Source: an uncultured Lentisphaeria bacterium
Lineage (GTDB): Bacteria > Verrucomicrobiota > Lentisphaeria > Victivallales > UBA1829
NCBI GenBank assembly: GCA_905197955.1
Contig: CAJKAR010000066.1
Location: forward strand, 1-15,097
DNA length: 15,097 nt
Direction of reading: 5' to 3'
Both the position numbers and the translations under genes were made by a program. Shown in pieces: positions 1-7,328 of the stretch (positions within the stretch are counted from its first letter, which is position 1; each line of letters begins with the position of its first letter). The notes under the pieces are model-generated. The model did not search any database, was not told the origin of the DNA, and worked only from the letters and a program-made list of their open reading frames with translations.

Positions 1-540
1 GCTGAAAAAACAACTTTTTAACAAGATGAGCCAAAACGTTTTGAAATTGGCTCTATAAAAAACAGAATTCCGGGGGAAGGAGACAATTCCGAGGCCGAAC
101 GATTATTTTTTTCATAAACCTTTTGGGGGTTTAGGAAGCTGGATAACGCTGGATAAGTTCCTGTCTTCAGACGATTCTTCCGTGGATTACAGGATTCATG
201 TTTTATATAGTTGACTGCATCAATAATAATCGAAGCCAGAAAGCCATTCGATCTGCCTCTTCCAGGAAGCCATCGTCTACTTTTCTTCCAGTCATATTAC
301 AGCTACAGCAAACAGTTGTCTTGTCTCTGGAGACTTTCGGCTCGATCCGTTCCTGCTGCCGGATGACCTGCAATCCGGATAGAGTTCTTTCGGAATATTT
401 TACTTGAAACAACGGCTTTTCTTCTCAAGGTTCCCAAGCCACGTTTGTATTTCCGACACGCTTCCGAGAATCCGTGTTCGTGTCAGCTACGTTCCTGCTC
501 CTCTCCGGAAAGGTCGTTGTTCCTTCATAACATTTTCTTG
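1..540. other. Stretch without a convincing gene
   Basis: No supported gene lies here. Short open frames exist on both strands around 200-410 and overlap each other, but none has a recognisable motif or a good ribosome binding site. A GGGGGAAGGAG string at about 72-82 on the plus strand looks like a ribosome binding site but has no start codon at a useful distance. A 10-base tandem repeat (GCTGGATAAC then GCTGGATAAG) lies at 138-157. The stretch is the downstream side of the minus-strand hydrolase operon, and I see no clear U-tailed terminator just after its last gene. It could hold a decayed gene that I do not recognise. Confidence 0.5.
28..53. repeat. Inverted repeat enclosing a 12-base palindrome
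   Basis: GAGCCAA at 28-34 pairs with TTGGCTC at 47-53. The left arm overlaps the perfect palindrome CAAAACGTTTTG at 32-43, with a central CG. There is no run of T after either side, so it is not a standard terminator. A CG-centred palindrome with A/T arms is the usual shape of a LacI-family operator, so it may control a gene to the left of the window. This is a suggestion from shape only. Confidence 0.35.
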
Positions 541-3500
541 TTATTTTGATTTGGATTCAAGCAGTCCGAATGAGGTTCGATCACTCTGCGGATTTTTGCC
601 GCCGATCAGAGGGAATTCCTTTTTCTCATTGCCGCAGTCATTGATTTTCAATTCGAATCCAAGAAAATGTTCTACTGCAGCAGGAACCTCAAGAGATATG
701 CGGTAGCCTTCCTTCACATTGAGCACGTTCAGTCTGCACTTCTCTGGACGAATCGTTCCCATGGCATGAAGAGTATCCGGATCTCGTGGCGTGATAAAGA
801 GGCGGGAGACATTCGATGTGTAGTTCTTTGGATGATGCCTGTCCAGTGAGAAAGGAGCAGTATCCAGAAAAAGTTCAACAGAATCGGTCTCCCATGGTTT
901 TCTCTTTCCTGTCGGGCCGGAGGGCGTCGCATCCCGGACGAACAGTTCCAGTTGCAGGCGATCCCGATCCAGAAAGACCTTTCCTTCCGCATTTTGCATC
1001 TGAATCTTTGTTTCAATCCGACGATTTTCCACGATCTCAAGCGGATAAGAAAATTGACGATCCCCCAGAACAACTACCGCTTGAGATTGATTTTCCGCCG
1101 ATGATGGGATCAACGGGATTTCCACCACGGTGGATGAATCCGGCGGAATTTGAAAGGGAACCTGATGTTTTGCACATAGATATCTGCCGAGATATCCTGC
1201 CATGCCTTTCTGACTTTCCGATGAGAGATTGAATAGATGGAGAAACAGTGATTTTTCCATTTTTCTTCCAATCCCTGCAATCTCTATCGGACGAGTCATC
1301 TGAAACTTCAGTTGTTCCAACTCTGTTTCAAAACTCTTTTCGTTCTCTTTTCCCGGGAACAGATAGTATGGCTTAGAGAGAACAGGAGTGCTTTTCAAAG
1401 CTGAGAAGAAATTCCCATACAAATCCGTAACCTGGAATCGGCGGAGATCCGCAGAGATTCCCCTGTTGTTCTGATAATTCCAGAGTGCAGCGCACAGTTT
1501 GCCGTTTCTGTGGTAAATGTAACAGATGCAGCCGTTGGAATATCGAATTTTCTTTTTTAGCTTGGCTCCTTCAAAGAAACGGGCCAACGCATTGTAGACA
1601 ACGAAATTGGCGTTTGGAATGAACTGATTGTTTCCGTATGTGCTGGTTGAAATATGAGGAGAGGAGCTTTTGAACATTTCTCCGAATTGGAGAGGAATCG
1701 ACTGTGCAACACTCTCCCCGAGATCTGTCAGAAACCGTTTTGCAACATCTTCAGGAAATACGACAGCCCGTTCAAACCAGTTTTTCCCTCCGTCTCGCAT
1801 ATAATACAATTCCGTGTTCCAGAGAGGCAGATTCTGCTTCCCATATTTCCGGATGAGGAAGCGAAGTCCCGCGATCTGCCGGTCGGCCGGAACGGGGGAG
1901 CCAAGATTCGGAGCATTATATGGATGGAATGAAAGAACATCCAGATCATCCAGCCCTCCGCCCGTGAGCACCTTTCCGACGAAAGTCGTCAGGTTACCGC
2001 CCAGATCCCCGGTCGAGCAGACCCCGACAATTTTTGTCCCCGGAGCATTTTTCCGGATTTCTTCCCGGGCAATCTCCAGAAATTTCAGGTAACGGGTGGA
2101 ATCCATACAGAGATTCGGTTCATTCATGATTTCAAACCAGCGAATCCGTCCTTTGAAATGCACCGCTGCCGCACGGATCATTTTCCGCCAGGATTCCTCC
2201 GGAGGAATGAACTGAGCTTTTCCACTCGCGATCAGCCATGCTGGTGAGGGTATTTTCCTGCTCTTTTTCAAAAGCCAGTCGGGCAGTCCGGAAAGAGTTC
2301 CCTTTCCGACGGTTCCATCTATGGGATTATGAGTATCGCTGGCGCCCAGGACGGGGAGCAAGGTCATTCCATGTTTTCTGGAAATTTCATAGGCCCAGTC
2401 CATGACGGAGAAATCAAACTGTCCTTCTACCGGTTCCAGCAGGCGCCAATGGGTGGAAGCCTGCGGATATCCCCAGTCCCGAATCAGTCTGCAGCCCATT
2501 GCCGCAAGAGAGGAGAACAACTTATCCGGACCACCTCCGGCAGCCCGGAATCCGCGTTTCCGCGTTTCATCCCAACGAGGAGGAACCACAATATTTCCTG
2601 ATCCAAGATTGATTGCGACACAGAAGTCCCTGTTCAAATCAATCGGACGGGGAACATAACGACCGATCACGGCAAAATACCCTTTATACGATCCGGGAAT
2701 TGAATTCACTATGCTTTGAATACAATATGCCCCGAAGCGCTTTGCCGGATAGTGAAACACCGGAAGTCCTGTCACACCCGGTTTCAAAGAGAGTTGTCCA
2801 AGCGGAAAGCGTTCAATATTTTCCTCATCGACGGGTTCCGGAGAATTTCCGCGGTGTTCCGTCCGGATGCTCAGCTCCAGAGGAATTTCCAGCTTTTTTC
2901 CTGTATAATTCACTGCAGCCAGACGAATTGCGCAGTTTACCCGTCCCTCTTCTCCGATAAAATAGTTTTGTTCCGGAAGAGGAGCAATCTCTACGGATGA
3001 TCCGGGGACCCAGTCTGTAATTTTACCCTTTCCCATCTGCATGTTGTCCAGCCATAGAGTCGCACCTTTTTCCGTCGTTCCATGGCAGGATTTCAGTCCG
3101 ATGACATACCAGGGACTTTTCCGTTTTCCGGAAGTCCGGAAAGTTATGGAATAGCGTTTCCATGATCTGCCAACGGAAAATGTTTTCTGTTTCGCATCCC
3201 ATCGATCATAAACGGATGCAGAAAGAATTGACAGTGCAACCGGATAATTTTCCCGTTTCGCCTTCATCCATACGGAAAATGTATATTCGGTATCCGGTTT
3301 CAGTTGGAGTTCCGGAGTCATCAGCAGAACCGTTTCCGAAAAACGGTTGGGTATGCAAAGGGAAAATTCTCCAGCCATCCGTTCCTTGGAATCTGCAAAT
3401 GCACCTTCATAGATCAGTCCGGCGTTCGTATCCGGCCGCAGGTATTTGATACATTGAAATCCAGCGTTTCCGAGTTCAAAGCCTCCATTGAAAATCAGGT

Positions 3501-3567
3501 TTTCCGCGGCAAAGAGTCCTGGAAGAAGAAAAAACAGTAAAAGACAGCTCGGTGTTGTTTTTCGCAT
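541..3567 (-). CDS. Secreted multidomain glycoside hydrolase (clan GH-A type, GH39-like)
   Basis: Product of 1008 residues. Residues 1-21 form a signal peptide (basic MRK, then a Leu/Phe-rich core ending LFAAE). Residues 22-185 begin NLIFNGGFELG and look like a carbohydrate-binding jelly roll of the CBM4/9 (CenC) type. About 305-640 is a TIM-barrel hydrolase. MNEPN gives the likely acid/base Glu483 and PLWNTELYY the likely nucleophile Glu586, about 100 residues apart, as in clan GH-A retaining enzymes. About 850-1005 resembles a CBM9-like domain (WETDSVELFLD). The GH39-like label is only a best guess and the substrate is not readable. It is the last gene of an operon, starting 15 bases after the pseudopilin stop; AAAAGGAG sits 9 bases before the ATG and supports this start. 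The enzyme should act outside the cytoplasm on a polymer. Confidence 0.8.
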   Translation of the reverse strand: MRKTTPSCLLLFFLLPGLFAAENLIFNGGFELGNAGFQCIKYLRPDTNAGLIYEGAFADSKERMAGEFSLCIPNRFSETVLLMTPELQLKPDTEYTFSVWMKAKRENYPVALSILSASVYDRWDAKQKTFSVGRSWKRYSITFRTSGKRKSPWYVIGLKSCHGTTEKGATLWLDNMQMGKGKITDWVPGSSVEIAPLPEQNYFIGEEGRVNCAIRLAAVNYTGKKLEIPLELSIRTEHRGNSPEPVDEENIERFPLGQLSLKPGVTGLPVFHYPAKRFGAYCIQSIVNSIPGSYKGYFAVIGRYVPRPIDLNRDFCVAINLGSGNIVVPPRWDETRKRGFRAAGGGPDKLFSSLAAMGCRLIRDWGYPQASTHWRLLEPVEGQFDFSVMDWAYEISRKHGMTLLPVLGASDTHNPIDGTVGKGTLSGLPDWLLKKSRKIPSPAWLIASGKAQFIPPEESWRKMIRAAAVHFKGRIRWFEIMNEPNLCMDSTRYLKFLEIAREEIRKNAPGTKIVGVCSTGDLGGNLTTFVGKVLTGGGLDDLDVLSFHPYNAPNLGSPVPADRQIAGLRFLIRKYGKQNLPLWNTELYYMRDGGKNWFERAVVFPEDVAKRFLTDLGESVAQSIPLQFGEMFKSSSPHISTSTYGNNQFIPNANFVVYNALARFFEGAKLKKKIRYSNGCICYIYHRNGKLCAALWNYQNNRGISADLRRFQVTDLYGNFFSALKSTPVLSKPYYLFPGKENEKSFETELEQLKFQMTRPIEIAGIGRKMEKSLFLHLFNLSSESQKGMAGYLGRYLCAKHQVPFQIPPDSSTVVEIPLIPSSAENQSQAVVVLGDRQFSYPLEIVENRRIETKIQMQNAEGKVFLDRDRLQLELFVRDATPSGPTGKRKPWETDSVELFLDTAPFSLDRHHPKNYTSNVSRLFITPRDPDTLHAMGTIRPEKCRLNVLNVKEGYRISLEVPAAVEHFLGFELKINDCGNEKKEFPLIGGKNPQSDRTSFGLLESKSK

Positions 3568-3582
3568 AGATGTCGTCTCCTT

Positions 3583-4320
3583 TTAATTCTGAGGAATCCA
3601 GCAGGGGTTGTTTCCGGAAAAGCGCTGTCCGAGCCGATATGCCGTTACATGACCGTCTTTGAACAGAAAATTCGCCTGATTCCGATGATTTTCGTAGGCA
3701 ATCCGATTTGGCTTTGTCTGATTGTTCATGTAATTATCGTAATTATTTGAATACCAGATTGCTGCGCTGTACGAACTGCCGTATTTTGTGCCTTCCCAGA
3801 GAGAAAGGGGCCCTTCTGTCAGAATGACACTTCCATTGGCAATCGCACTGTATTTCCGGAATGCAAAGGATGAACCTTCCATATACCAGACTCCGCCCTT
3901 CTGATTTCCAGAGGAGTTGTTCAAGCCCTGAACCATCCGATAGGATGTCCTGTAGAAGCTGGCTCCTTCCAGAAGAGTGGCTTCGGGGCAGAGATAGGCA
4001 CCCCGGATAGAACGCTGGTCAACCCCCGGAACAAAAGCAGCGGTCGGCGATTTGCCAAGCAGAAGCAGTGGGATATCCCGCTGAGAACATCCGTTTTGAT
4101 AGTTTTCCACACGGATCGGCGGCCAGTCATCATTTTCATCCACATACATGATAAACAGTTGACCGATGGATTTAAGATTTCCCGCACATAGAATCGATCG
4201 GGCTTTCCCCCTTGCCGAATTCAGTGCCGGAAGAAGCAGTCCTGCCAGAATCGCGATCACGGCAATCACGATCAGGAGTTCTATCAGAGTAAAATTTACA
4301 GATTTTGTTTGCCTGTTCAT
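3583..4320 (-). CDS. Pseudopilin-like protein with H-X9-DG motif
   Basis: Product of 245 residues. The N-terminus has a short leader, then FTLIELLIVIAVIAILAG at 10-27, the type IV prepilin signature with Glu at mature position 5 (Glu14) and a long hydrophobic helix to about residue 31. A globular domain follows, with Cys45, Cys78 and Cys111. His212 and Asp222-Gly223 match exactly the H-X9-DG motif of prepilin-type proteins that are abundant in Lentisphaerota, Planctomycetota and Verrucomicrobiota. The residue before the cleavage point is Asn9, not the usual Gly. The gene lies between two enzyme genes, with AGGAG 8 bases before its start and right after the preceding stop, so it is co-translated with them. 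Family role is unknown; it may bind or present a substrate at the surface or help secretion. Confidence 0.88.
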   Translation of the reverse strand: MNRQTKSVNFTLIELLIVIAVIAILAGLLLPALNSARGKARSILCAGNLKSIGQLFIMYVDENDDWPPIRVENYQNGCSQRDIPLLLLGKSPTAAFVPGVDQRSIRGAYLCPEATLLEGASFYRTSYRMVQGLNNSSGNQKGGVWYMEGSSFAFRKYSAIANGSVILTEGPLSLWEGTKYGSSYSAAIWYSNNYDNYMNNQTKPNRIAYENHRNQANFLFKDGHVTAYRLGQRFSGNNPCWIPQN

Positions 4321-4334
4321 TTATTTTTCTCCTG

Positions 4335-6173
4335 TTAAAAAAAGATATTGAAAAAGTGCGGATCATTCAGAATTGCGTTTCCGGCCGATGCATAGTCGCA
4401 AAGACGTGTTTTGAATGTCCCGAAATCCGCTTCGAATACACACATCGCCTCGTCAGAACGTACTGGTCTGAGGTCACAGGAAAATCCCTCTGGAAGCGGA
4501 GATGCGAACATTTCCTGTTCCGTATTGCCGATCCACTTGCTTCGAGCAAGGAGAAGCGGACCATATACAAGGGTAGATCCTCGTTCTGTGCGGAAAAGAT
4601 CTTCCATTTCCGGCTCAATCCAGCGGGAGCGGTACCATTCATCGGCCTCTGTAAGCCTTGGGTGTTCAATGATTTCCAGACGCCGTTCAAATGAAAGGCG
4701 GATTTCCGAGTTGCCTGCTGTCAGGACGAGTTTAAACCAGTTGCCTTTCCCCTCCAGACATTTTCCGTTCCATTCCAGCTTTGCAGAGGTTGCCCAGCCG
4801 GGAATCCGCAGGCGGAGATTGACCGCCCGTTCTGCCCTGCATTGCAGATGAACCTTGCCGGAAGCCAGATAATCTCCGGAAATTCGCAGGGAAAGCTCCT
4901 CCGTTTTCAGTTCGAAATCTGTATAGAAGTGGATAGAAACGCCTTCTTCCGTCCTGCATGCCGCTATTTCTACCATATTCATGAATCCGCGCGGGATATT
5001 GTTTACGCAGCAGTGGTTGTGATGCATCTTTGCCTGTTCAAAGGCCGTCAGATGCCTGCCGTGACTGCGGACTCCACGTGCCCCCCAGCATCCATCCCGA
5101 TACACTGCAGCAAGGAAGGGATTGTAAAATGCCCGTTCAAAATCATCAAGACAGGAGGGATCGCCGGTTTCCCGGAAAAGCTCTGCACAGAGGCGCAGCC
5201 AGTGAATGACATCACACGGTTCGGAAATGGCATTGAGATGGTCTTTCCCATTCGCGAAAATGTCATTGAATCCGACACTGAATAAGGAATTGAGTTCCGT
5301 CTGTTTTAAAATCAGTCGAAAACGTATTGCCGCATCCAGCAGTTCCTGTTCTCGTGTTACACGATAGAGTTCGATGATCCCGTCGAAGCAGGACATCATT
5401 TCATAAGCCTTTGCCCATTTTCTAGGTTCAGGATACCATTCATGTACCGGTTTTCCAGTCAGCGCATTCACAATCAGATTCGGACAGAGACCATCCGGGC
5501 GCCTCCAGTCGGCGACAATCTCTTTTGCAAACTCCAGAAATTTCATTTTTCCGCTTGCCCGGAAGAGCAGAACCATGGGTTTCAAAATGGATCCGGAGGG
5601 GATTCCGGCGAACGTTCCCGTCGCTCCGATCCGGATCCCATTTGCATGGAGGGAATCAATCAGATGATCTGCCAGACGTTCCGCCGCATGAAGGATTTTT
5701 TCTTCCTTTAGAAGGGACCACGCTTCGAGCAGTCCCCAGAGCGTGTATTTGCGGCACCAGATATTCCAGTTCCAGTCGCATGGCCATCCGAGGAGAAGTT
5801 TTGTCTGTGCTGGATCCGCCGGGAACACATTCATCGGATCCCGATAGGTTCCGAGATATCCCGAAGGGGTCTGCATGGAAATGAGATGGTAGACTCCGTG
5901 ACGGATAAACTCATTCAGATTCTCATCTCCGGAATAGCGGCAGAACCGGACCGCTCCGATTATCCATTTTCCCCAGAATTCCCCCTGCCAGATTCCATAT
6001 GAACCGGAGGAGTCATCAATTTGGTTACGGAAAGCATCTTCCGCTTCGCGATAGACAATTTCCCGGGCTTCCGGGGAACGGATTCGATGTTCAAAGAATC
6101 GTTCCATCAGTTCGGAGACTGGTCCGGATAGGCGGATGGTTATCTTGCTCTCTTTTTTTTGATTTTGTCTCAT
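4335..6173 (-). CDS. GH127/DUF1680-like beta-L-arabinofuranosidase-type enzyme
   Basis: Product of 612 residues, about the family length. An alpha/alpha barrel spans roughly 35-410 and a beta-sandwich follows. In the Bifidobacterium enzyme HypBA1 a zinc-bound Cys nucleophile is held by Glu338, Cys340, Cys417 and Cys418. The same pattern is visible here as Glu318-x-Cys320 (ISEPCD) and Cys388-Cys389 (HNHCCVNN), making Cys388 the likely nucleophile. LRIPGWA (455-461) and YGPLLLA (537-543) are further family marks. The Gly-Glu motif carrying the proposed acid/base (Glu322 in HypBA1) is not evident at the matching place, so it may belong to a divergent subfamily with another substrate. No signal peptide is seen, so it probably acts in the cytoplasm on imported oligosaccharides. 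First gene of its operon, divergent from the AraC regulator; the ribosome binding site is weak (AAAGAG, 9 bases ahead). Confidence 0.85.
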   Translation of the reverse strand: MRQNQKKESKITIRLSGPVSELMERFFEHRIRSPEAREIVYREAEDAFRNQIDDSSGSYGIWQGEFWGKWIIGAVRFCRYSGDENLNEFIRHGVYHLISMQTPSGYLGTYRDPMNVFPADPAQTKLLLGWPCDWNWNIWCRKYTLWGLLEAWSLLKEEKILHAAERLADHLIDSLHANGIRIGATGTFAGIPSGSILKPMVLLFRASGKMKFLEFAKEIVADWRRPDGLCPNLIVNALTGKPVHEWYPEPRKWAKAYEMMSCFDGIIELYRVTREQELLDAAIRFRLILKQTELNSLFSVGFNDIFANGKDHLNAISEPCDVIHWLRLCAELFRETGDPSCLDDFERAFYNPFLAAVYRDGCWGARGVRSHGRHLTAFEQAKMHHNHCCVNNIPRGFMNMVEIAACRTEEGVSIHFYTDFELKTEELSLRISGDYLASGKVHLQCRAERAVNLRLRIPGWATSAKLEWNGKCLEGKGNWFKLVLTAGNSEIRLSFERRLEIIEHPRLTEADEWYRSRWIEPEMEDLFRTERGSTLVYGPLLLARSKWIGNTEQEMFASPLPEGFSCDLRPVRSDEAMCVFEADFGTFKTRLCDYASAGNAILNDPHFFNIFF

Positions 6174-6217
6174 TGCCTATTTCTCTTTTAACTTGTATCC
6201 TGCATATTTTCTTATAT

Positions 6218-6223
6218 ATTATA
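6218..6223 (-). promoter_or_regulatory. Probable -10 box of the GH127-like operon
   Basis: On the minus strand this reads TATAAT, a perfect sigma-70 -10 box, about 45 bases before the start codon at 6173. The hexamer 17 bases upstream is TTCTTC, a poor -35. A good -10 with a poor -35 is typical of promoters that need an activator, which fits the divergent AraC-family gene. The promoter of that AraC gene probably overlaps this AT-rich segment on the other strand (TTGTAT, 16 bases, TATATT at 6193-6220), but that match is weak. Confidence 0.5.
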
Positions 6224-6247
6224 CTCTACAAATGGAAAAAGAAGAAT

Positions 6248-6284
6248 AGATGAAAATCTAAAAAAGATGGAAGATTGTCTAAAA
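6248..6284. promoter_or_regulatory. Direct repeat, candidate AraC-family binding sites
   Basis: AGATGAAAATCTAAAA at 6248-6263 is repeated imperfectly as AGATGGAAGATTGTCTAAAA at 6265-6284. The AGATGRAA parts start 17 bases apart and the CTAAAA parts 21 bases apart. AraC proteins usually bind such head-to-tail half-sites, often close to two helical turns apart. The repeat falls just upstream of the -35 position of the minus-strand promoter (about -36 to -72), where an activator would touch RNA polymerase. Its AT-rich composition makes chance similarity possible. Confidence 0.35.
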
Positions 6285-6285
6285 T

Positions 6286-7089
6286 ATGTATCAGAATAAT
6301 CCGAATCCGGAACCGGACTTTGTTTCCGGACTGCGTGAAGGCGGGGAATCCGGACTGAAATGGATACAGCGCTTAACGGATTCCTATGGTTTGCTCCTGA
6401 CTCTTGCTGGAGAAGGAAGTGTGGTTTTTGGAAAAGAATTTCTTCTGTTGAATGCAGGGGATCTGATTCTGATGCATCCAGGATTGCAGCATCGGTTTCA
6501 GAGTCTGAAAACATGGGACTACCTCTGGTTCCATTTTCTTCCGCGGACCCATGTTTCTCACGCACTGAACTGGCCGGAGCCTATTCCTGGGGTTGGGAAA
6601 ATCTCTTTTGCCGAGGAGGAATTTCAGACGGTCCGTGCAACTCTTCTCGAAGCACATGTTCTCGAATATGAACGTCCAGCCGGCTGGAACGCTCTGGCCT
6701 GCCTGCTTCTGGAAAGCGTGCTCGTTCGCGGATATAACCGTTTTTTGAACGACAATTCAAATATTGCTCCACCGATCCGAGCCGCACAGAAACTCCTGAC
6801 GGAAAGTGAAGATTCCATTGATCAGATTGCTACCTCCTGTGGAATTTCCCGGGCTGCACTTTATGCAAAGTTCAAGCAGGAAACCGGCATTTCTCCCCGC
6901 CAGTATCGGGAATATGCCATGTTGCGGCGAGCCGCCCATCTTCTGGAAAGTACCACCCTTTCGATTGCCGAAATCGCGGATCAGGTTGGAATCCCGGATC
7001 CCTATTATTTTTCAACACGATTTCATAAATTTTCCGGGACATCGCCGAGAGAGTACCGGAAAAGAAAAATCTCTGCCAAGAATGGGTAA
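6286..7089 (+). CDS. AraC-family transcriptional regulator
   Basis: Product of 267 residues. Residues about 30-90 form a cupin-like ligand pocket (LLLTLAGEGSVVFG, LNAGDLILMHPGLQHRF), as in AraC proteins that sense sugars. The C-terminal third carries two helix-turn-helix motifs: about 178-199 (IDQIATSCGISRAALYAKFK, then GISPRQY) and about 225-250 (LSIAEIADQVGIPDPYYFST, then RFHKFSGTSPREYRK). Domain order and length are normal. It is transcribed away from the GH127-like operon with a 112-base shared upstream region, the common arrangement for a local activator. GGAAG lies about 12 bases before the ATG, a slightly long spacing. The inducer cannot be read; a product of the neighbouring hydrolases is likely. 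Confidence 0.92.
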   Translation: MYQNNPNPEPDFVSGLREGGESGLKWIQRLTDSYGLLLTLAGEGSVVFGKEFLLLNAGDLILMHPGLQHRFQSLKTWDYLWFHFLPRTHVSHALNWPEPIPGVGKISFAEEEFQTVRATLLEAHVLEYERPAGWNALACLLLESVLVRGYNRFLNDNSNIAPPIRAAQKLLTESEDSIDQIATSCGISRAALYAKFKQETGISPRQYREYAMLRRAAHLLESTTLSIAEIADQVGIPDPYYFSTRFHKFSGTSPREYRKRKISAKNG

Positions 7090-7126
7090 TATTTCAAAAG
7101 GTATGTTCCCTTGATAGAATAAGATT

Positions 7127-7168
7127 TTTATGGATATTGTTGCTTCATACCAATATCCATAAATTTTT
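7127..7168 (+). terminator. Rho-independent terminator of the AraC gene
   Basis: TTTATGGATATTG (7127-7139) pairs perfectly over 13 bases with CAATATCCATAAA (7151-7163) around an 11-base loop, followed by TTTTT. It lies 38 bases after the AraC stop. The stem is AT-rich for a terminator. Read on the minus strand it is followed by AAAATCTT, so it would be poor in that direction. Confidence 0.7.
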
Positions 7169-7199
7169 CAGAGAACATGAAATGTGTGCTGCCTTGGTT

Positions 7200-7238
7200 C
7201 AGAATTTCAAAGATCCGTTTTATTGTTCTGAAATTTTG
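7200..7238. repeat. Imperfect stem-loop
   Basis: CAGAATTTCA (7200-7209) pairs with TGAAATTTTG (7229-7238) with one non-Watson-Crick position (a G:T wobble when the minus strand is not considered) and a 19-base loop. It is the second of four stem-loops in the convergent gap. No T run follows. Confidence 0.4.
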
Positions 7239-7273
7239 GAATTGAGGCCTGCTTTGCTACTTGCCTCAATTCC
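7238..7273. repeat. Stem-loop with 11-base perfect arms
   Basis: GGAATTGAGGC (7238-7248) pairs with GCCTCAATTCC (7263-7273) around a 14-base loop. It abuts the previous stem-loop. On neither strand does a strong T run follow. It may slow transcription from either side or protect RNA 3' ends. Confidence 0.6.
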
Positions 7274-7285
7274 GTTGCAGGAGGC

Positions 7286-7323
7286 TTGCACCGCTGTAAC
7301 CTGACTTCTGTACAGCGGTGCAA
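7286..7323 (-). terminator. GC-rich stem-loop just after the 1088-residue hydrolase gene
   Basis: TTGCACCGCTGTA (7286-7298) pairs perfectly over 13 bases with TACAGCGGTGCAA (7311-7323) around a 12-base loop. It begins 5 bases beyond the stop codon of the minus-strand hydrolase gene, the right place for transcript ending or 3'-end protection. There is no T run after it on the minus strand, so it is not a textbook terminator. Confidence 0.5.
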
Positions 7324-7328
7324 AGAAT

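Noticed and set aside
112..135. TAAACC...GGTTTA hairpin as a terminator for the minus-strand operon
   Set aside because: The stem has only 6 pairs, lies about 400 bases after the last gene, and is followed by A and not T on the minus strand.
203..412. Overlapping short open frames on both strands, possibly a transposase remnant
   Set aside because: I could not match either translation to a known family, and neither has a convincing start.
4404..4851. Plus-strand open frames inside the GH127-like gene
   Set aside because: They are antisense to conserved family motifs of that enzyme and have no features of their own.
7090..7328. CRISPR-like array
   Set aside because: The stem-loops differ in sequence from one another; there are no repeated units with equal spacers.
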